Shown here one piece after another: positions 1-10,792 of a DNA stretch of 64,000 nt (the first letter of the stretch is position 1; the number at the start of each line of letters is the position of its first letter). The stretch lies in the NCBI GenBank assembly GCA_011389865.1, contig JAABTL010000003.1, positions 1 to 64,000 on the forward strand, given 5' to 3'. The position numbers and the translations under genes are program-made. The notes below the pieces were generated by a model that did no database searches, was not told the DNA's origin, and saw only the letters and a list, made by a program, of their open reading frames with translations. Source of the stretch: Trueperaceae bacterium. GTDB lineage: Bacteria > Deinococcota > Deinococci > Deinococcales > Trueperaceae.

Positions 1-963
1 GCAGCCGACGTGCGCCGCCCGCGGGGCGACCGTGGCGCCGGCGCCTGGTTCGCCGGGGCCTGCCGCCGCCACGGCAGCGGACGCTGGCGCACCGTCGGAC
101 GCCGCCGCCGCAGCGGACGCGAGCGCCAGCGCGGCGCGGGCGACGGCGAGCTCGTCGTGCGTGCGGGAGCCGCGTGCGAGCGATTCCACCGTGCGGCGGT
201 AGCGGTCTCGGGTGGCGAAGGACATCCGGGCGTAGTCGCCGCTCGGGTCGTCGCGCAGCGCCCGTTCGAGCACGCTGCAGCGCTCGAACCACGCGCGCCA
301 GTCGGCCGCCGCCAGCGCCCGCAGCGTGCGCACCGCGGCGGCGATGGGCGCGGCGGGCGCGGCCGGCTCGTCGCCCCAGCTCGGCGCGGCTGCGCCGGCC
401 GGCGGAGCCCCGTCGCCAGCGGCGCCCCGTTTGCCGGCGGGCGGTGGCGCCGCGCCGGGCTGCGCCACCGCGGCCGCGGCTGCCGGCGCCAGGCGCTCGA
501 GCACGGCGAGGCGCAGCAGTGCCGGTAGTGCCCACAGCTCGCCGATGGCCAGGGGCGCGACCGCCTGGTAGTCGTCGAGCAGCTCGGCGAGCGCGTCGAT
601 GTCGAGGGGGGCCTCGAGCCGGTCGAGCAGTTCGCGCGCGAGCGATTCGGCGCGCGGTCGGCCGGCGTCGGGTCCGCGCCCGGGCGCCTGGAGGCGCGCG
701 TAGTAGCCGCGTGGCAGGCTGAGGCGCACCTGCTCGAGGGCGTCCTGGATCACGTGGTCGTTGTCACGTAGCCACTCCACCGCCACCGGCAACTCGCCCG
801 GTGCGTAGCGGCGGCCCGCCAGGCGCCGGTAGGTGGCGGCGAGCCCGCGCTCGAGGCGCCGCAGCCGCGGCCCCAGGGGCGCGGGCGGGGCACCCGTCGA
901 CGAGGCGAGGTGGGCGCGCGCCAGGCCGGCCATCTCCTCGCGGAGACGAGCCTGGGGGCTCAT
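1..963 (-). CDS. Cyclic beta-1,2-glucan synthase-like protein (NdvB family), N-terminal part, cut by window edge
   Basis: The frame starts at ATG 963 and stays open to the window edge (321 codons); it is absent from the ORF track because no stop falls inside. Early residues read EWLRDNDHVIQDALEQVRLSLP and PRGYYARL, followed by APLAIGELWALPALLRL and, later, YARMSFATRDRYRRTVE. These are hallmarks of the N-terminal region of the very large NdvB/cyclic glucan synthase family, which has a glycosyltransferase plus glycoside phosphorylase-like domains. A low-complexity Ala/Pro-rich insert lies between the two blocks. Its ATG overlaps the stop of the Usp gene (ATGA), so the two are co-transcribed. 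The catalytic domains lie outside the window, so the product (periplasmic glucan or something else) cannot be decided. Confidence 0.75.
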   Translation of the reverse strand, partial: MSPQARLREEMAGLARAHLASSTGAPPAPLGPRLRRLERGLAATYRRLAGRRYAPGELPVAVEWLRDNDHVIQDALEQVRLSLPRGYYARLQAPGRGPDAGRPRAESLARELLDRLEAPLDIDALAELLDDYQAVAPLAIGELWALPALLRLAVLERLAPAAAAAVAQPGAAPPPAGKRGAAGDGAPPAGAAAPSWGDEPAAPAAPIAAAVRTLRALAAADWRAWFERCSVLERALRDDPSGDYARMSFATRDRYRRTVESLARGSRTHDELAVARAALALASAAAAASDGAPASAAVAAAGPGEPGAGATVAPRAAHVGC

Positions 964-1970
964 CGCGCGGCCGGATCGTCGGCGGTCGGTGCGGCCGCGT
1001 CGTCGGTGCTGGGTTCGAGCACGAGAGCGGCGTCGGCAGGGCGGCGGCCCCCGTCGGTCGCGCCCTTCGGGGCGTCCTGGAAGACGACGATGGGGAGAGC
1101 GCTGGTGGAAAGCAGCCGCTGCGCCACGGCGCCCCACGGGAACGGCGCCCCGCTCGCGCCGTGGGCGGCGAGCGCGATGAGGTCGACGCCCTCCTCGGCC
1201 GCCACCGAGCGGATGCCCTCGGCGACCTGGGCGGCGCGCCCGACGCGGCTGCGCACCCGCAGGTCGGTGTGTGCGAGCCGCGCCTCCATCTCGCTCAGGT
1301 AGCGGGCGGCGCGCTCGGTCTGGAGGGCCGCGAGCCGCGCCAGGAGCTCGGCCTCCTCGCCGGAGGGGGGCAGCCGTTGCCAGGCCGGCGGGGGCTCGGG
1401 CACCAGGTGGAGCAGGAGCAGGGTCGCCTGCTGTTGGCGGGCGACGGCGGCAGCCAGGCCCAGGGCCCACTCGCCGGCGGGCGAGCCGTCCAGGGGGACG
1501 AGGAGGTGGCGGTAGCCGACCGCTCGGGCGGGGGGGCCGGCGTCGGCGCCGCGCCGCACGACCATGACGGAGGCGGGCGCGAGCGACAGCACCTTGTGCG
1601 TGGTGCCGCCGAAGGCGAAGGCCTCGGCCTCGCCGCGCCCGTGCGCGGCCATGACGACCAGCGCGACGTCGTGGCGGCGCGCGTGGCGCACGATCTGCTC
1701 GGCGGCGGCGCCGATCTCCACCGCGACCGCGGCCTCGACGCCGATCTCCGCGAGTCGGTCCGCGACCGAGCGCAGGTACGCCGCGGACTCGGCGTGGAGC
1801 AGGCGCCAGTCGAGGTCGCGGGAGACCTTCTCGGACGGCAGCGACGGCGTCTCGAGGACCTGCAGGAGCAGGAGGCCGTCGGCCAGCGCGCCCACCAGGC
1901 CCGCCGCGTGCCACACCGCGGTCTCCGCCGCGGCCGACCCGTCGAGCGGGACGAGCAGGTAGCGCTTCAT
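960..1970 (-). CDS. Tandem-domain universal stress protein (UspA family)
   Basis: This 336-residue cytosolic protein has two Usp domains. The first opens with KRYLLVPLDGSAAAETA and has an AAHGRGEAEAFAFGGTTHKV segment resembling the ATP-binding G-x2-G-x9-G-S/T loop. The second starts near residue 150 with YRHLLVPLDGSPAGEWALGL and ends in LPIVVFQDAP. The C-terminal 30 residues are Ala/Asp-rich and probably disordered. Such double Usp proteins bind nucleotides and help cells survive starvation, low oxygen or other stress; the exact role is not visible. A TAGCGT box ends five bases before the ATG and there is no Shine-Dalgarno, so the mRNA is probably leaderless. It reads into the glucan synthase-like gene through an ATGA overlap. 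Confidence 0.88.
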   Translation of the reverse strand: MKRYLLVPLDGSAAAETAVWHAAGLVGALADGLLLLQVLETPSLPSEKVSRDLDWRLLHAESAAYLRSVADRLAEIGVEAAVAVEIGAAAEQIVRHARRHDVALVVMAAHGRGEAEAFAFGGTTHKVLSLAPASVMVVRRGADAGPPARAVGYRHLLVPLDGSPAGEWALGLAAAVARQQQATLLLLHLVPEPPPAWQRLPPSGEEAELLARLAALQTERAARYLSEMEARLAHTDLRVRSRVGRAAQVAEGIRSVAAEEGVDLIALAAHGASGAPFPWGAVAQRLLSTSALPIVVFQDAPKGATDGGRRPADAALVLEPSTDDAAAPTADDPAAR

Positions 1971-1975
1971 ATCGC

Positions 1976-1981
1976 ACGCTA
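1976..1981 (-). promoter_or_regulatory. Candidate leaderless -10 box of the Usp gene
   Basis: TAGCGT on the minus strand lies five bases before the ATG at 1970, in the Deinococcus-type leaderless arrangement. No Shine-Dalgarno is present. Confidence 0.45.
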
Positions 1982-2063
1982 CGCTCTGCGCACGCGCGGC
2001 GGGCTCGTGGTGCGATGGACCCGAGGACCGGTGCGCGCTAGAATGAAGGGTTGCCGCGCAGGC

Positions 2064-2623
2064 TCAGTCGGTCGCCGCCGCGACCCCCACCTCGTCGGCC
2101 AGCTCGGCCCCACGTTCCAGCGCGGCCCGGTTCGCCGGCAGCAGATGCCGGTGCCGCTCCGGCAACACCTTCTCGAGCGTGGCCGCCACGTGGTCGAGCG
2201 TGAACACCGCGCGCCGCGACAGCAGCGCGCCGACGAGCACCATGTTGGTCAGCCGCGGGTTGCCGAGTTCGGCCGCGACGTCGTCGGCGGGGATGGGGAT
2301 CACGTCGACGTCGGTCCGCCGAACCTCGCGGTCGATCAGCGACGCGTTGACGATCAGCAGCCCGCCCGGCCGCACCAGCGGCTCGTAGCGGTCGAGCGAA
2401 GGCAGGTTGAGCACGATCGCGGCCTCGGGGCGCGCCACCACGGGCGAGCCGATCGGCTCGTCGGCGATGACGACCGTGCAGTTGGCGGTGCCGCCGCGCA
2501 TCTCGGGGCCGTACGAGGGGTACCAGGTGGTGTGCAGATCGGCGTCGAGCGCGGCGTGCGCGAGCAGCTGGCCGGCGAAGAGCACGCCCTGGCCGCCGAA
2601 ACCCGCGATGATCAGGTCGGTCT

Positions 2624-2627
<4 letters not shown>
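2064..2627 (-). CDS. korC: 2-oxoacid:ferredoxin oxidoreductase, gamma subunit
   Basis: This 187-residue subunit begins [20 protein letters not shown], the glycine-rich start typical of the gamma subunit of 2-oxoglutarate/2-oxoisovalerate:ferredoxin oxidoreductases. It continues with [14 protein letters not shown] and NMVLVGAL, both family signatures. With KorA, KorB and KorD it forms a cytosolic complex that oxidatively decarboxylates a 2-oxoacid to acyl-CoA while reducing ferredoxin, and it can also run in the carboxylating direction. Its ATG overlaps the korB stop region by four bases, and it is the last gene of korDABC. The substrate (2-oxoglutarate or a branched-chain 2-oxoacid) cannot be fixed from sequence alone. 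Confidence 0.9.
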
Positions 2628-4530
<1,903 letters not shown>

Positions 4531-4539
4531 CGTGGCCCC

Positions 4540-4764
4540 CTACGCCTTGACCGCGCGGAAGACGGTGATCGCGGCCTCGGGGCAGGCGATGGCGCACATC
4601 TCGCAGCCGGTGCAGAGCTCGGCGGGGTCGTCGAGCTCCGCGGGGTGCACACCGCGGGCGTTGAAGCGTTCGTTGGCGACCCTGAGCAGCCCCTTCGGAC
4701 AGACGGGGATGCACAGGGCGCAGCCCTTGCAGAGCGACTCGTCGACCTTCACGGTGCCCTTCAT
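4540..4764 (-). CDS. korD: 2-oxoacid:ferredoxin oxidoreductase, delta (ferredoxin) subunit
   Basis: This 74-residue 2[4Fe-4S] ferredoxin-like subunit has the paired motifs CKGCALCIPVCPKG and CTGCEMCAIACPEA. It accepts electrons from the beta subunit cluster and passes them to soluble ferredoxin. It is the first gene of korDABC and has a good ribosome-binding site (AGGAGG, six bases before ATG). A TAACCT box on the minus strand at 4790-4795 is a plausible -10, but I see no convincing -35. The gene is divergent from the hydrogenase operon, so the spacer of about 216 bases carries control signals for both. Confidence 0.93.
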   Translation of the reverse strand: MKGTVKVDESLCKGCALCIPVCPKGLLRVANERFNARGVHPAELDDPAELCTGCEMCAIACPEAAITVFRAVKA

Positions 4765-4869
4765 GCGGTCCTCCTGACTCGTTGCCTCCAGGTTAGCGCC
4801 TGGGGCCTGAGAACCGTGTCCCTTTCGTCATATCCGCCTGGTGTGGTAGGCGGCGCGGCCGGTCTGCCC

Positions 4870-4980
4870 AGGACGTTCCTCACTCGTGCCGAGTTTCACG
4901 AGGTGCGAGGATGCCGGCACGGACTGCCCCAAGTCTCCGGTCAGGCACCCGCGCGTTCCGCGGGTCGGAAGGACGGCGAC
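4870..4980 (+). promoter_or_regulatory. Structured leader of the hyd operon, related to the hox operon leader
   Basis: Three parts are visible. First, AGGACGTTCCTCACTCGTG begins a dyad in which CTCGTG (4883-4888) and CACGAG (4897-4902) are separated by eight bases. Second, a perfect hairpin ACCCGCG-CGTTC-CGCGGGT lies at 4947-4965. Third, CGGAAGGACGGCGA at 4966-4979 includes a Shine-Dalgarno seven bases before the hydB ATG. The first and third parts recur almost unchanged upstream of the hox operon (10649-10792), with a different hairpin between. This could be a protein-binding dyad, a structured RNA, or both. The match to the second leader is observed; the function is inferred. Confidence 0.5.
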
Positions 4981-6192
4981 ATGGCCGTACGCAGGCTCGA
5001 GGCGGCCGCGCTGGACGCGCTCTTCGGAGCGCTTCGTCGGCGCGGCTACACGCTCGTGGGGCCCACGCTCCACGACGGCGCCATCGTCTACGACGAGTTG
5101 GACGGCGCCGATCAACTGCCGATCGGGTGGACGGAGGTGCAGGACGCCGGCCACTACCGCGTCGTCCGGCGCGACGACGACGCCCGCTTCGGCTACACGG
5201 TGGGTCCCTACGCATGGAAGCGCTACCTCCATCCGCCGGCCCTGCGGCTGTGGCGCGCAGAGCGCGACGCCGAGGGGGGCTTCGAGCTGCTCGACGACGC
5301 GCACGAGGTGCCCAGGTACGCCTTCGTCGGCGTGCGGCCCTGCGACGTCGCGGCGATCGCCATCCAGGACCGCGTGTTCATGGGTGGCGCCCACGTCGAC
5401 CACGACTACCAGGCCCGCCGTGCGGGCGCCTTCATCGTCGCGGTCAACTGCACCGAGCCGGGGGGCACCTGCTTCTGCGCCTCGATGGATACCGGGCCCA
5501 AGGCCCGCGCCGGCTACGACCTGCTGCTGACCGAGATCGTGGAGCCCGGCCGCAACGGCCAGCGCGCGGAGCCCGTCTACCTGCTCGAGGTCGGCAGTGA
5601 GCGTGGCGAGGAGCTGCTGAGCGAGCTCGGCGGCCGCCCCGCGCGCGACGACGAGGTCGCCGAGGGCGAGCGTCGGCTGGCCGAGGCCGCGGACAAGATG
5701 GGCCGCACGCTCGACACCCACGGGCTGGCCGACGCGCTGCGGCGCTCGCTCGACAACTCCCGCTGGGACGAGCCCGCGGCGCGCTGCCTCGCCTGCGGCA
5801 ACTGCACGCTGGCGTGCCCCACCTGCTTCTGCAACACGGTGGAGGACACGACCGACCTCACCGGCGCCTTCGCCGAGCGCACCCGCCGCTGGGACTCGTG
5901 CTTCACCCACGACCTCTCCTACATCCACGGCGGTCCCGTGCGCGTGTCGCTGAAGTCGCGCTACCGCCAGTGGGCCACCCACAAGCTCGGCACCTGGATG
6001 GAGCAGTTCGGCACCTCCGGCTGCGTCGGCTGCGGCCGCTGCATCACCTGGTGCCCCGCGGCCATCGACCTCACCGAGGAGGTCGCCGCGATCGCCGCCA
6101 GCGCGCAGGCGCGCGCGACCCGGCGGCAGGCGCGCGTGGCGCCGAGCCCCGAGACCGGAAAGGGGGTCGGCGATGCTGCAACCACCCGCTGA
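4981..6192 (+). CDS. hydB: Group 3b [NiFe] hydrogenase, beta subunit (iron-sulfur protein)
   Basis: This 403-residue protein matches the HydB/HyhB subunit of NADP-linked cytosolic hydrogenases (sulfhydrogenase type). It has [11 protein letters not shown], a Cys-rich patch [13 protein letters not shown], then [16 protein letters not shown] and, near residue 345, [13 protein letters not shown], which bind [4Fe-4S] clusters that carry electrons between the NiFe module and the flavin subunit. The ATG at 4981 is chosen because a strong Shine-Dalgarno precedes it and upstream codons in the same frame look non-coding. The gene overlaps hydG by 20 bases. It opens a five-gene operon hydB-hydG-hydD-hydA-protease, the standard group 3b order. 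Confidence 0.9.
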   Translation: MAVRRLEAAALDALFGALRRRGYTLVGPTLHDGAIVYDELDGADQLPIGWTEVQDAGHYRVVRRDDDARFGYTVGPYAWKRYLHPPALRLWRAERDAEGGFELLDDAHEVPRYAFVGVRPCDVAAIAIQDRVFMGGAHVDHDYQARRAGAFIVAVNCTEPGGTCFCASMDTGPKARAGYDLLLTEIVEPGRNGQRAEPVYLLEVGSERGEELLSELGGRPARDDEVAEGERRLAEAADKMGRTLDTHGLADALRRSLDNSRWDEPAARCLACGNCTLACPTCFCNTVEDTTDLTGAFAERTRRWDSCFTHDLSYIHGGPVRVSLKSRYRQWATHKLGTWMEQFGTSGCVGCGRCITWCPAAIDLTEEVAAIAASAQARATRRQARVAPSPETGKGVGDAATTR

Positions 6193-7057
6193 CAGGCCCT
6201 TCGCGCCGCCGCCCGCGGTGGCCGCGCCGGACCTCGATCCCATGCGCACCGTCCCCTTCCGGGTGGCGGGGCTGCACGTCGACAACGAGGACACCTTCAC
6301 GCTCGAGCTCACGCCGCCCGCCGGCCACGAGCTCGCCCCCTTCAAGCCCGGGCAGTTCAACATGCTCTACGTGTTCGGGGTGGGCGAGGTGCCCATCTCG
6401 ATCAGCGGCGACCCCGACCGCCCCGGCGTGCTGGTGCACACGACCCGCGAGGTCGGCGCCGTCACCCAGGCCATGCGTGGCCTGCGGATCGGCGACGCCA
6501 TCGGCGTGCGCGGGCCCTTCGGCAGCAGCTGGCCGGTCGAGGCGGCCGAGGGCCGCGACGTCGTGCTCATCGCCGGCGGCATCGGCCTCCCGCCGCTGCG
6601 CCCGGCGCTCTACCACGTGCTCGCCCGGCGCGAGCGCTACGGGCGGGTGATGTTGCTGTACGGCGCGCGCACCCCCGAGGACATGATGTTCCCCGACGAG
6701 CTCGCCAAGTGGCGGGCGATGTTCGACCTCGAGGTGCACGTCACCGTCGACCGCGCCACCGGCAACTGGCGCGGCAACGTCGGCGTCGTCACGCCGTTGG
6801 TCAAGCGGGCGCCCATCGACCCGCGCCGCACGGTCGCGATGATCTGCGGCCCGGAGATCATGATCCGCTTCGCCTGCCAGGAGCTCGCGCGCCGCGGCGT
6901 CAGCCCCCAGGACACGTACGTGTCGCTGGAGCGCAACATGAAGTGCGCCGTCGGCCTGTGCGGCCACTGCCAGGTGGGCGGCCACCTCGTGTGCCGCGAC
7001 GGCCCGGTGTTCTCCTACGACCAGGTCGAGCGGCTGCTCGACCAGGGGGAGGTGTGA
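6173..7057 (+). CDS. hydG: Group 3b [NiFe] hydrogenase, gamma subunit (FAD/NAD(P)H-binding)
   Basis: This 294-residue ferredoxin-NADP reductase-like subunit has an FAD domain ([22 protein letters not shown]), a nucleotide-binding stretch ([15 protein letters not shown]) and a C-terminal [2Fe-2S] site ([16 protein letters not shown] plus a fourth Cys in HLVCRDGP). It exchanges electrons between NAD(P)H and the iron-sulfur chain of HydB. The motif order and length match HydG/HyhG of group 3b enzymes and the related dihydroorotate dehydrogenase PyrK family; the operon settles the assignment. The first 20 bases overlap hydB, and the next gene starts two bases after its stop. Confidence 0.9.
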   Translation: MLQPPADRPFAPPPAVAAPDLDPMRTVPFRVAGLHVDNEDTFTLELTPPAGHELAPFKPGQFNMLYVFGVGEVPISISGDPDRPGVLVHTTREVGAVTQAMRGLRIGDAIGVRGPFGSSWPVEAAEGRDVVLIAGGIGLPPLRPALYHVLARRERYGRVMLLYGARTPEDMMFPDELAKWRAMFDLEVHVTVDRATGNWRGNVGVVTPLVKRAPIDPRRTVAMICGPEIMIRFACQELARRGVSPQDTYVSLERNMKCAVGLCGHCQVGGHLVCRDGPVFSYDQVERLLDQGEV

Positions 7058-7058
7058 C

Positions 7059-7910
7059 GTGGCGCCCCTCGTGAGCGCGGTCTCCCGGACCGCCGACCCC
7101 TTCGTCCGCACCGGCAAGCGGCCCACGCTGGCCGTGTGGAAGTTCGCCTCCTGCGACGGCTGCCAGCTGACGCTGCTCGACTGCGAGGACGAGCTCCTCG
7201 CCGTCGCCGGCCAGGTCGACGTCGCCTACTTCCTCGAGGCCTCCAGCGCCACCGTGGAGGGCCCCTACGACGTCTCGCTGGTCGAGGGCTCGATCACGAC
7301 GGCGCACGACGCCAAGCGCATCCGCGAGATCCGCGAGATGTCCGGCAAGCTCGTCACGATCGGCGCCTGCGCCACTGCCGGCGGTATCCAGGCGCTGCGC
7401 AACTTCGCTGGCCCCGACGGCGGCCCCGACGTCTCGGCCTACGCCGCCGCGGTCTACGCCCACCCGGAGATCCTCGACACGCTGCCCACCTCCACACCGA
7501 TCTCCGAGCACGTCTTCGTCGACTTCGAGCTGCGCGGCTGCCCGATCGACAAGCACCAGCTGCTCGAGGTCGTCAGCGCCACCCTCGCCGGGCGCAAGCC
7601 GCAGATCCCCAACTACTCGCTGTGCCTCGAGTGCAAGCGCAGCGGCGCGGTGTGCGTGATGGTCGCCCACGGTCAACCCTGCCTGGGGCCCGCCACCCAG
7701 GCCGGCTGTGGCGCGATCTGCCCCAACTTCTCGCGCGGCTGCTACGGCTGCTTCGGCCCGCACGAGGGCCCCAACATGCCCGCCCTGGGCGACCGCTTCG
7801 CCGAACTCGGCGTCGACGCCGACGGCTGGCTGCGCGCCCTGCGCACCTACAACGCCTACGCGGGGCCGTTCCGGAAGGAGGCCGATCACGTTGAACGCAC
7901 CCGTTCCTGA
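7059..7910 (+). CDS. hydD: Group 3b [NiFe] hydrogenase, small (delta) subunit
   Basis: This 283-residue small subunit starts at GTG 7059, one base after the hydG stop codon. The proximal-cluster motif is present as [14 protein letters not shown], followed by [14 protein letters not shown] and [12 protein letters not shown], and later [13 protein letters not shown]. Further cysteines in [28 protein letters not shown] and RGCYGCFGP bind the medial and distal clusters. No Tat signal is present, so the enzyme is cytosolic. It pairs with HydA to form the NiFe catalytic core. The 3-prime end overlaps the large-subunit gene by 20 bases. Confidence 0.93.
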   Translation: MAPLVSAVSRTADPFVRTGKRPTLAVWKFASCDGCQLTLLDCEDELLAVAGQVDVAYFLEASSATVEGPYDVSLVEGSITTAHDAKRIREIREMSGKLVTIGACATAGGIQALRNFAGPDGGPDVSAYAAAVYAHPEILDTLPTSTPISEHVFVDFELRGCPIDKHQLLEVVSATLAGRKPQIPNYSLCLECKRSGAVCVMVAHGQPCLGPATQAGCGAICPNFSRGCYGCFGPHEGPNMPALGDRFAELGVDADGWLRALRTYNAYAGPFRKEADHVERTRS

Positions 7911-9207
7911 GGCCCCCGCGGCCGGCACCCGACGCATCGACGTCGAGGCCCTTGCCCGCGTGGAGGGCGAGGGCGCCCTGCACGTGCGCATCGACGGCAA
8001 CACGCTCGAGCACGTCGCGCTGCGCATCTACGAGCCGCCGCGACTGTTCGAGGGCTTCCTGCGCGGCCGCCACTACACGGAGCCGCCCGACATCACCGCC
8101 CGCATCTGCGGCATCTGCCCGGTCGCCTACCAGATGAGCTCGTGCCACGCGCTCGAGGCCGCCTGCGGCGTCACCGTGGACGGCCAGCTGCGCGAGCTGC
8201 GGCGCCTGCTGTACTGCGGCGAGTGGATCGAGAGCCACGCGCTGCACGTCTACATGCTGCACGCGCCGGACTTCCTCGGCTACCCGAGCGGCATCCACCT
8301 GGCGCAGGACCACCGCGCCACCGTCGAGATGGGCCTGCGGCTGAAGAAGCTCGGCAACGACGTCATGATCGTGCTCGGCGGCCGCGAGATCCACCCGGTC
8401 AACGTGCGCCTGGGCGGCTTCTACCGCCTGCCGCGCCTGGCCGAGCTGCGCGCGCTGCGCGAGCCGCTGCTGCGCGCCCGCGACGACGCGCTGGCGACCG
8501 TGAAGTGGGTCGCCGGCTTCGAGTTCCCCGACGTCGAGCCCGACCGCGTCTTCCTCGCGCTGTCGCACCCCGACGAGTACGCCATCAACGAGGGCACGGT
8601 GCGCACCGACCGCGGCCTCGACGTCCCCGTCAGCGCCTTCGAGGAGCACGTCCGCGAGGAGCACGTCGCGCACTCCACCGCGCTGCACGCCACCGTCGAC
8701 GGCGAGCCGTACATGGTCGGCCCGCTGGCGCGCTACGCGCTCAACTTCGCGCAGCTGTCGCCGCTGGCGCAGGAGGCCGCGCGCGACGCCGGCCTCGGCC
8801 CGGTGGAGCGCAACCCCTTCAAGAGCATCGTCGTACGCGCCGTCGAGATCGTCTACGCCTGCGACGAGGCGCTGCGCATCATCGACCAGTACGAGCCGCC
8901 CGAGCATGCGTCCGTCGAGGTGCCGCCGCGCGCCGGCCGCGGCCACGCCTGCACCGAGGCGCCGCGCGGCACGCTCTACCACCGCTACACGATCAACGAC
9001 GAGGGCATCGTCCTCGACGCCCGCATCGTGCCGCCCACGGCGCAGAGCCAGTCGGTGATCGAGGAGGACGTGCGCGACGTCGTGCGCGGGCACCTCGACG
9101 TGCCGACCGACCAACTGCAGCACCTGTGCGAGCAGGCGGTGCGCAACCACGACCCCTGCATCTCCTGCTCCGCGCACTTCCTGAAGCTCGAGGTGGAGCG
9201 CCGCTGA
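7891..9207 (+). CDS. hydA: Group 3b [NiFe] hydrogenase, large (alpha) catalytic subunit
   Basis: I place the start at TTG 7891 because GGAAGGAGG lies just upstream and the residues before it in the longer ORF are a shadow of hydD. The protein is then 438 residues. The NiFe ligands are Cys73 and Cys76 in [12 protein letters not shown] and Cys423 and Cys426 in DPCISCSAH. The nine residues after that His (FLKLEVERR) are the C-terminal extension removed by the maturation protease encoded next. The L1 text [12 protein letters not shown] is typical of group 3b. The enzyme couples H2 to NADP(H) and, in some archaea, reduces sulfur. Confidence 0.93.
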   Translation: MNAPVPEAPAAGTRRIDVEALARVEGEGALHVRIDGNTLEHVALRIYEPPRLFEGFLRGRHYTEPPDITARICGICPVAYQMSSCHALEAACGVTVDGQLRELRRLLYCGEWIESHALHVYMLHAPDFLGYPSGIHLAQDHRATVEMGLRLKKLGNDVMIVLGGREIHPVNVRLGGFYRLPRLAELRALREPLLRARDDALATVKWVAGFEFPDVEPDRVFLALSHPDEYAINEGTVRTDRGLDVPVSAFEEHVREEHVAHSTALHATVDGEPYMVGPLARYALNFAQLSPLAQEAARDAGLGPVERNPFKSIVVRAVEIVYACDEALRIIDQYEPPEHASVEVPPRAGRGHACTEAPRGTLYHRYTINDEGIVLDARIVPPTAQSQSVIEEDVRDVVRGHLDVPTDQLQHLCEQAVRNHDPCISCSAHFLKLEVERR

Positions 9208-9208
9208 C

Positions 9209-9748
9209 GTGAGCACGCTCGTGGTGGGGGTGGGGAACGACGACCGGGGCGACGACGGGCTGGGGCCGCTCGCCGCGCGCCTGCTGGCGGAGACGCTCGC
9301 GCCTCCGCGCGCCGAGGGGCGGGCCGAGGCGGGCGGCGACCACGCCGGCCCGCCGCCCGGCGTGCAGGTCATCCCCTGGACCGGCGACCCGCTGGGCCTG
9401 CTGGACCGCTGGGACGGCGTCGACCGGCTGGTGCTGATCGACGCGGTGGTGTCCGGGGCCGCCCCCGGCACCACCCGTCGCTACGGGCCCGACGCGCCCT
9501 TCGCGCGGACGGCCGAGGCCTCCACCCACGGGCTCGGAATCGCCGAGGCGCTGGCGCTCGGCCGCGCGCTCGGGCGCCTGCCCGGGCGCATCGAGGTCTG
9601 GGGCATCGAGGCGGTCGAGTTCGCCGCCGGCGCCCCGCTGACGCCCGCCGTGGCGGAGGCCGTGCTCGCGCTCGTCGCGCGGCTGGGTGAGGAACTGGGT
9701 GAGGTGGCGCCGCGTACGGCGCAACACGCTGGAGGAGCGGCCGGCTAG
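9209..9748 (+). CDS. Hydrogenase maturation endopeptidase for HydA (HycI/HyaD family)
   Basis: This 179-residue protein begins TLVVGVGNDDRGDDGLG, the family start whose first acidic residue (Asp in GNDDRGDDG) contacts the nickel of the precursor large subunit. VLIDAVVSG and STHGLGIAEALAL give the second acidic and the His regions, and GIEAVEFAAG is the usual late motif. It cleaves the C-terminal extension of HydA after nickel insertion. The start is GTG one base after the hydA stop. It is the last gene of the operon and differs clearly from the HoxW protease at 15.9 kb, as expected for enzymes dedicated to different large subunits. Confidence 0.9.
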   Translation: MSTLVVGVGNDDRGDDGLGPLAARLLAETLAPPRAEGRAEAGGDHAGPPPGVQVIPWTGDPLGLLDRWDGVDRLVLIDAVVSGAAPGTTRRYGPDAPFARTAEASTHGLGIAEALALGRALGRLPGRIEVWGIEAVEFAAGAPLTPAVAEAVLALVARLGEELGEVAPRTAQHAGGAAG

Positions 9749-10006
9749 ATCGTCGAGCTTGGATCGGCCGGGCACCGCGGCATGGCGCGCGCCGATCCGG
9801 CGGTCGTCGGGACTTTCGGCACTGGCGACCGGGCGCCAGAGGCGTGTACTGAGATCGACGCACAGCACCGTTGCGAGGGTCGCCCGATCGTCGGCGCGAC
9901 CGGCCCGTGGCGCCCGGCTGCGCGGGGGGAGGTGGTGGCTTGGCCAGCAGCGGCGCCCGGCGAGCCGAAACCGTTCGCCTCCTGGTCACGGATGGGAGCA
10001 ATCGCC

Positions 10007-10423
10007 ATGACACCCACCGACCCCGAAGTGCTGGCCCACCGCTGGCACATGGATCTGTTCGTCAAGGGCGACCTACGTGCAGCCGAGGACTTCGTGAGCC
10101 CGGACTGCGTCGCCCATCTCTTCGGGCGAGAGTTCGCCGGCGTGGAGGGTGCGCGCCAACTCGCCACGATGCTGCGCACGGCCTTCCCCGACGTCCGCAT
10201 CACGCACCACGAGGCCATCGTCGCGGGCGATCGCGTCGCGATCCGCTGGACCGGCGAGGGGACCCATCGGGGCGACTACCTGGGGGTGCCGCCGTCGGGC
10301 AAGCCGATCCGCATCGACGGCATCGACGTCATGCACCTGCGCGACGGCATGATCGCCGAGGTCTGGATCTCCTACGACAACCTCGGGACGATGCAGGCGA
10401 TGGGGGCCATCCCGGCGGGTTGA
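10007..10423 (+). CDS. SnoaL-like domain protein (ester cyclase family)
   Basis: This 138-residue single-domain protein belongs to the NTF2-like fold. Characteristic stretches are FVSPDCVAHL, TAFPDVRITHHEAIVAGDRVAIRW, GVPPSGKPIRIDGIDVMHLR and GMIAEVWISYDNLGTMQAMG, close to the SnoaL/ester cyclase group. Members range from polyketide cyclases to small-molecule-binding proteins of unknown role, so no substrate can be named. GGGAG about nine bases upstream supports ATG 10007; an earlier in-frame ATG at 9992 would add five residues. It sits alone between the two hydrogenase operons in the same direction, without an obvious link to hydrogen metabolism. Confidence 0.72.
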   Translation: MTPTDPEVLAHRWHMDLFVKGDLRAAEDFVSPDCVAHLFGREFAGVEGARQLATMLRTAFPDVRITHHEAIVAGDRVAIRWTGEGTHRGDYLGVPPSGKPIRIDGIDVMHLRDGMIAEVWISYDNLGTMQAMGAIPAG

Positions 10424-10648
10424 GTCGCCGCCGGCACGTCCGGCACGCCGGCTGGGCGAGGGCGGCGCCCAGCCGGCGTGGATGCTGGACCGCGACACGT
10501 CGCTGCAGGTGGGCGTCGTCGGGAACATCATCACCGCCTTCGAGGAGGCGCGCCCCGGTGCGACGGTCGACCCGCCGTGCCCGACGTGCACGAGGCTCCC
10601 GGCCGCACGCTCGCCTTAGGCCGCGCCGGCGACGACAGGCAGCGACCG

Positions 10649-10792
10649 AGGACGTTCTTCACTCGTGACGGAGTGCACGAGGTGGACATACTCGTGTCGG
10701 TGAGCGGCGCTGCCGGAGCGCTACGACCCCATCGATCACCAAAGGCTGCCCATGCCGAAAGGCTTCGCCATGGGTCGCGGAAGGACGGCGAG
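10649..10792 (+). promoter_or_regulatory. Structured leader of the hox operon, related to the hyd operon leader
   Basis: AGGACGTTCTTCACTCGTG (10649-10667) matches the hyd leader block with one mismatch (C to T). The dyad is CTCGTG (10662-10667)-N8-CACGAG (10676-10681). A further ACTCGTG follows seven bases after CACGAGGT, giving three half-sites. A hairpin with arms CCCATG and CATGGG (10749-10774), internally extended by CGAA/TTCG, comes next. CGGAAGGACGGCGA (10778-10791) is identical to the block before hydB. It leads into a 20-codon reading frame, not directly into hoxE. Confidence 0.5.
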
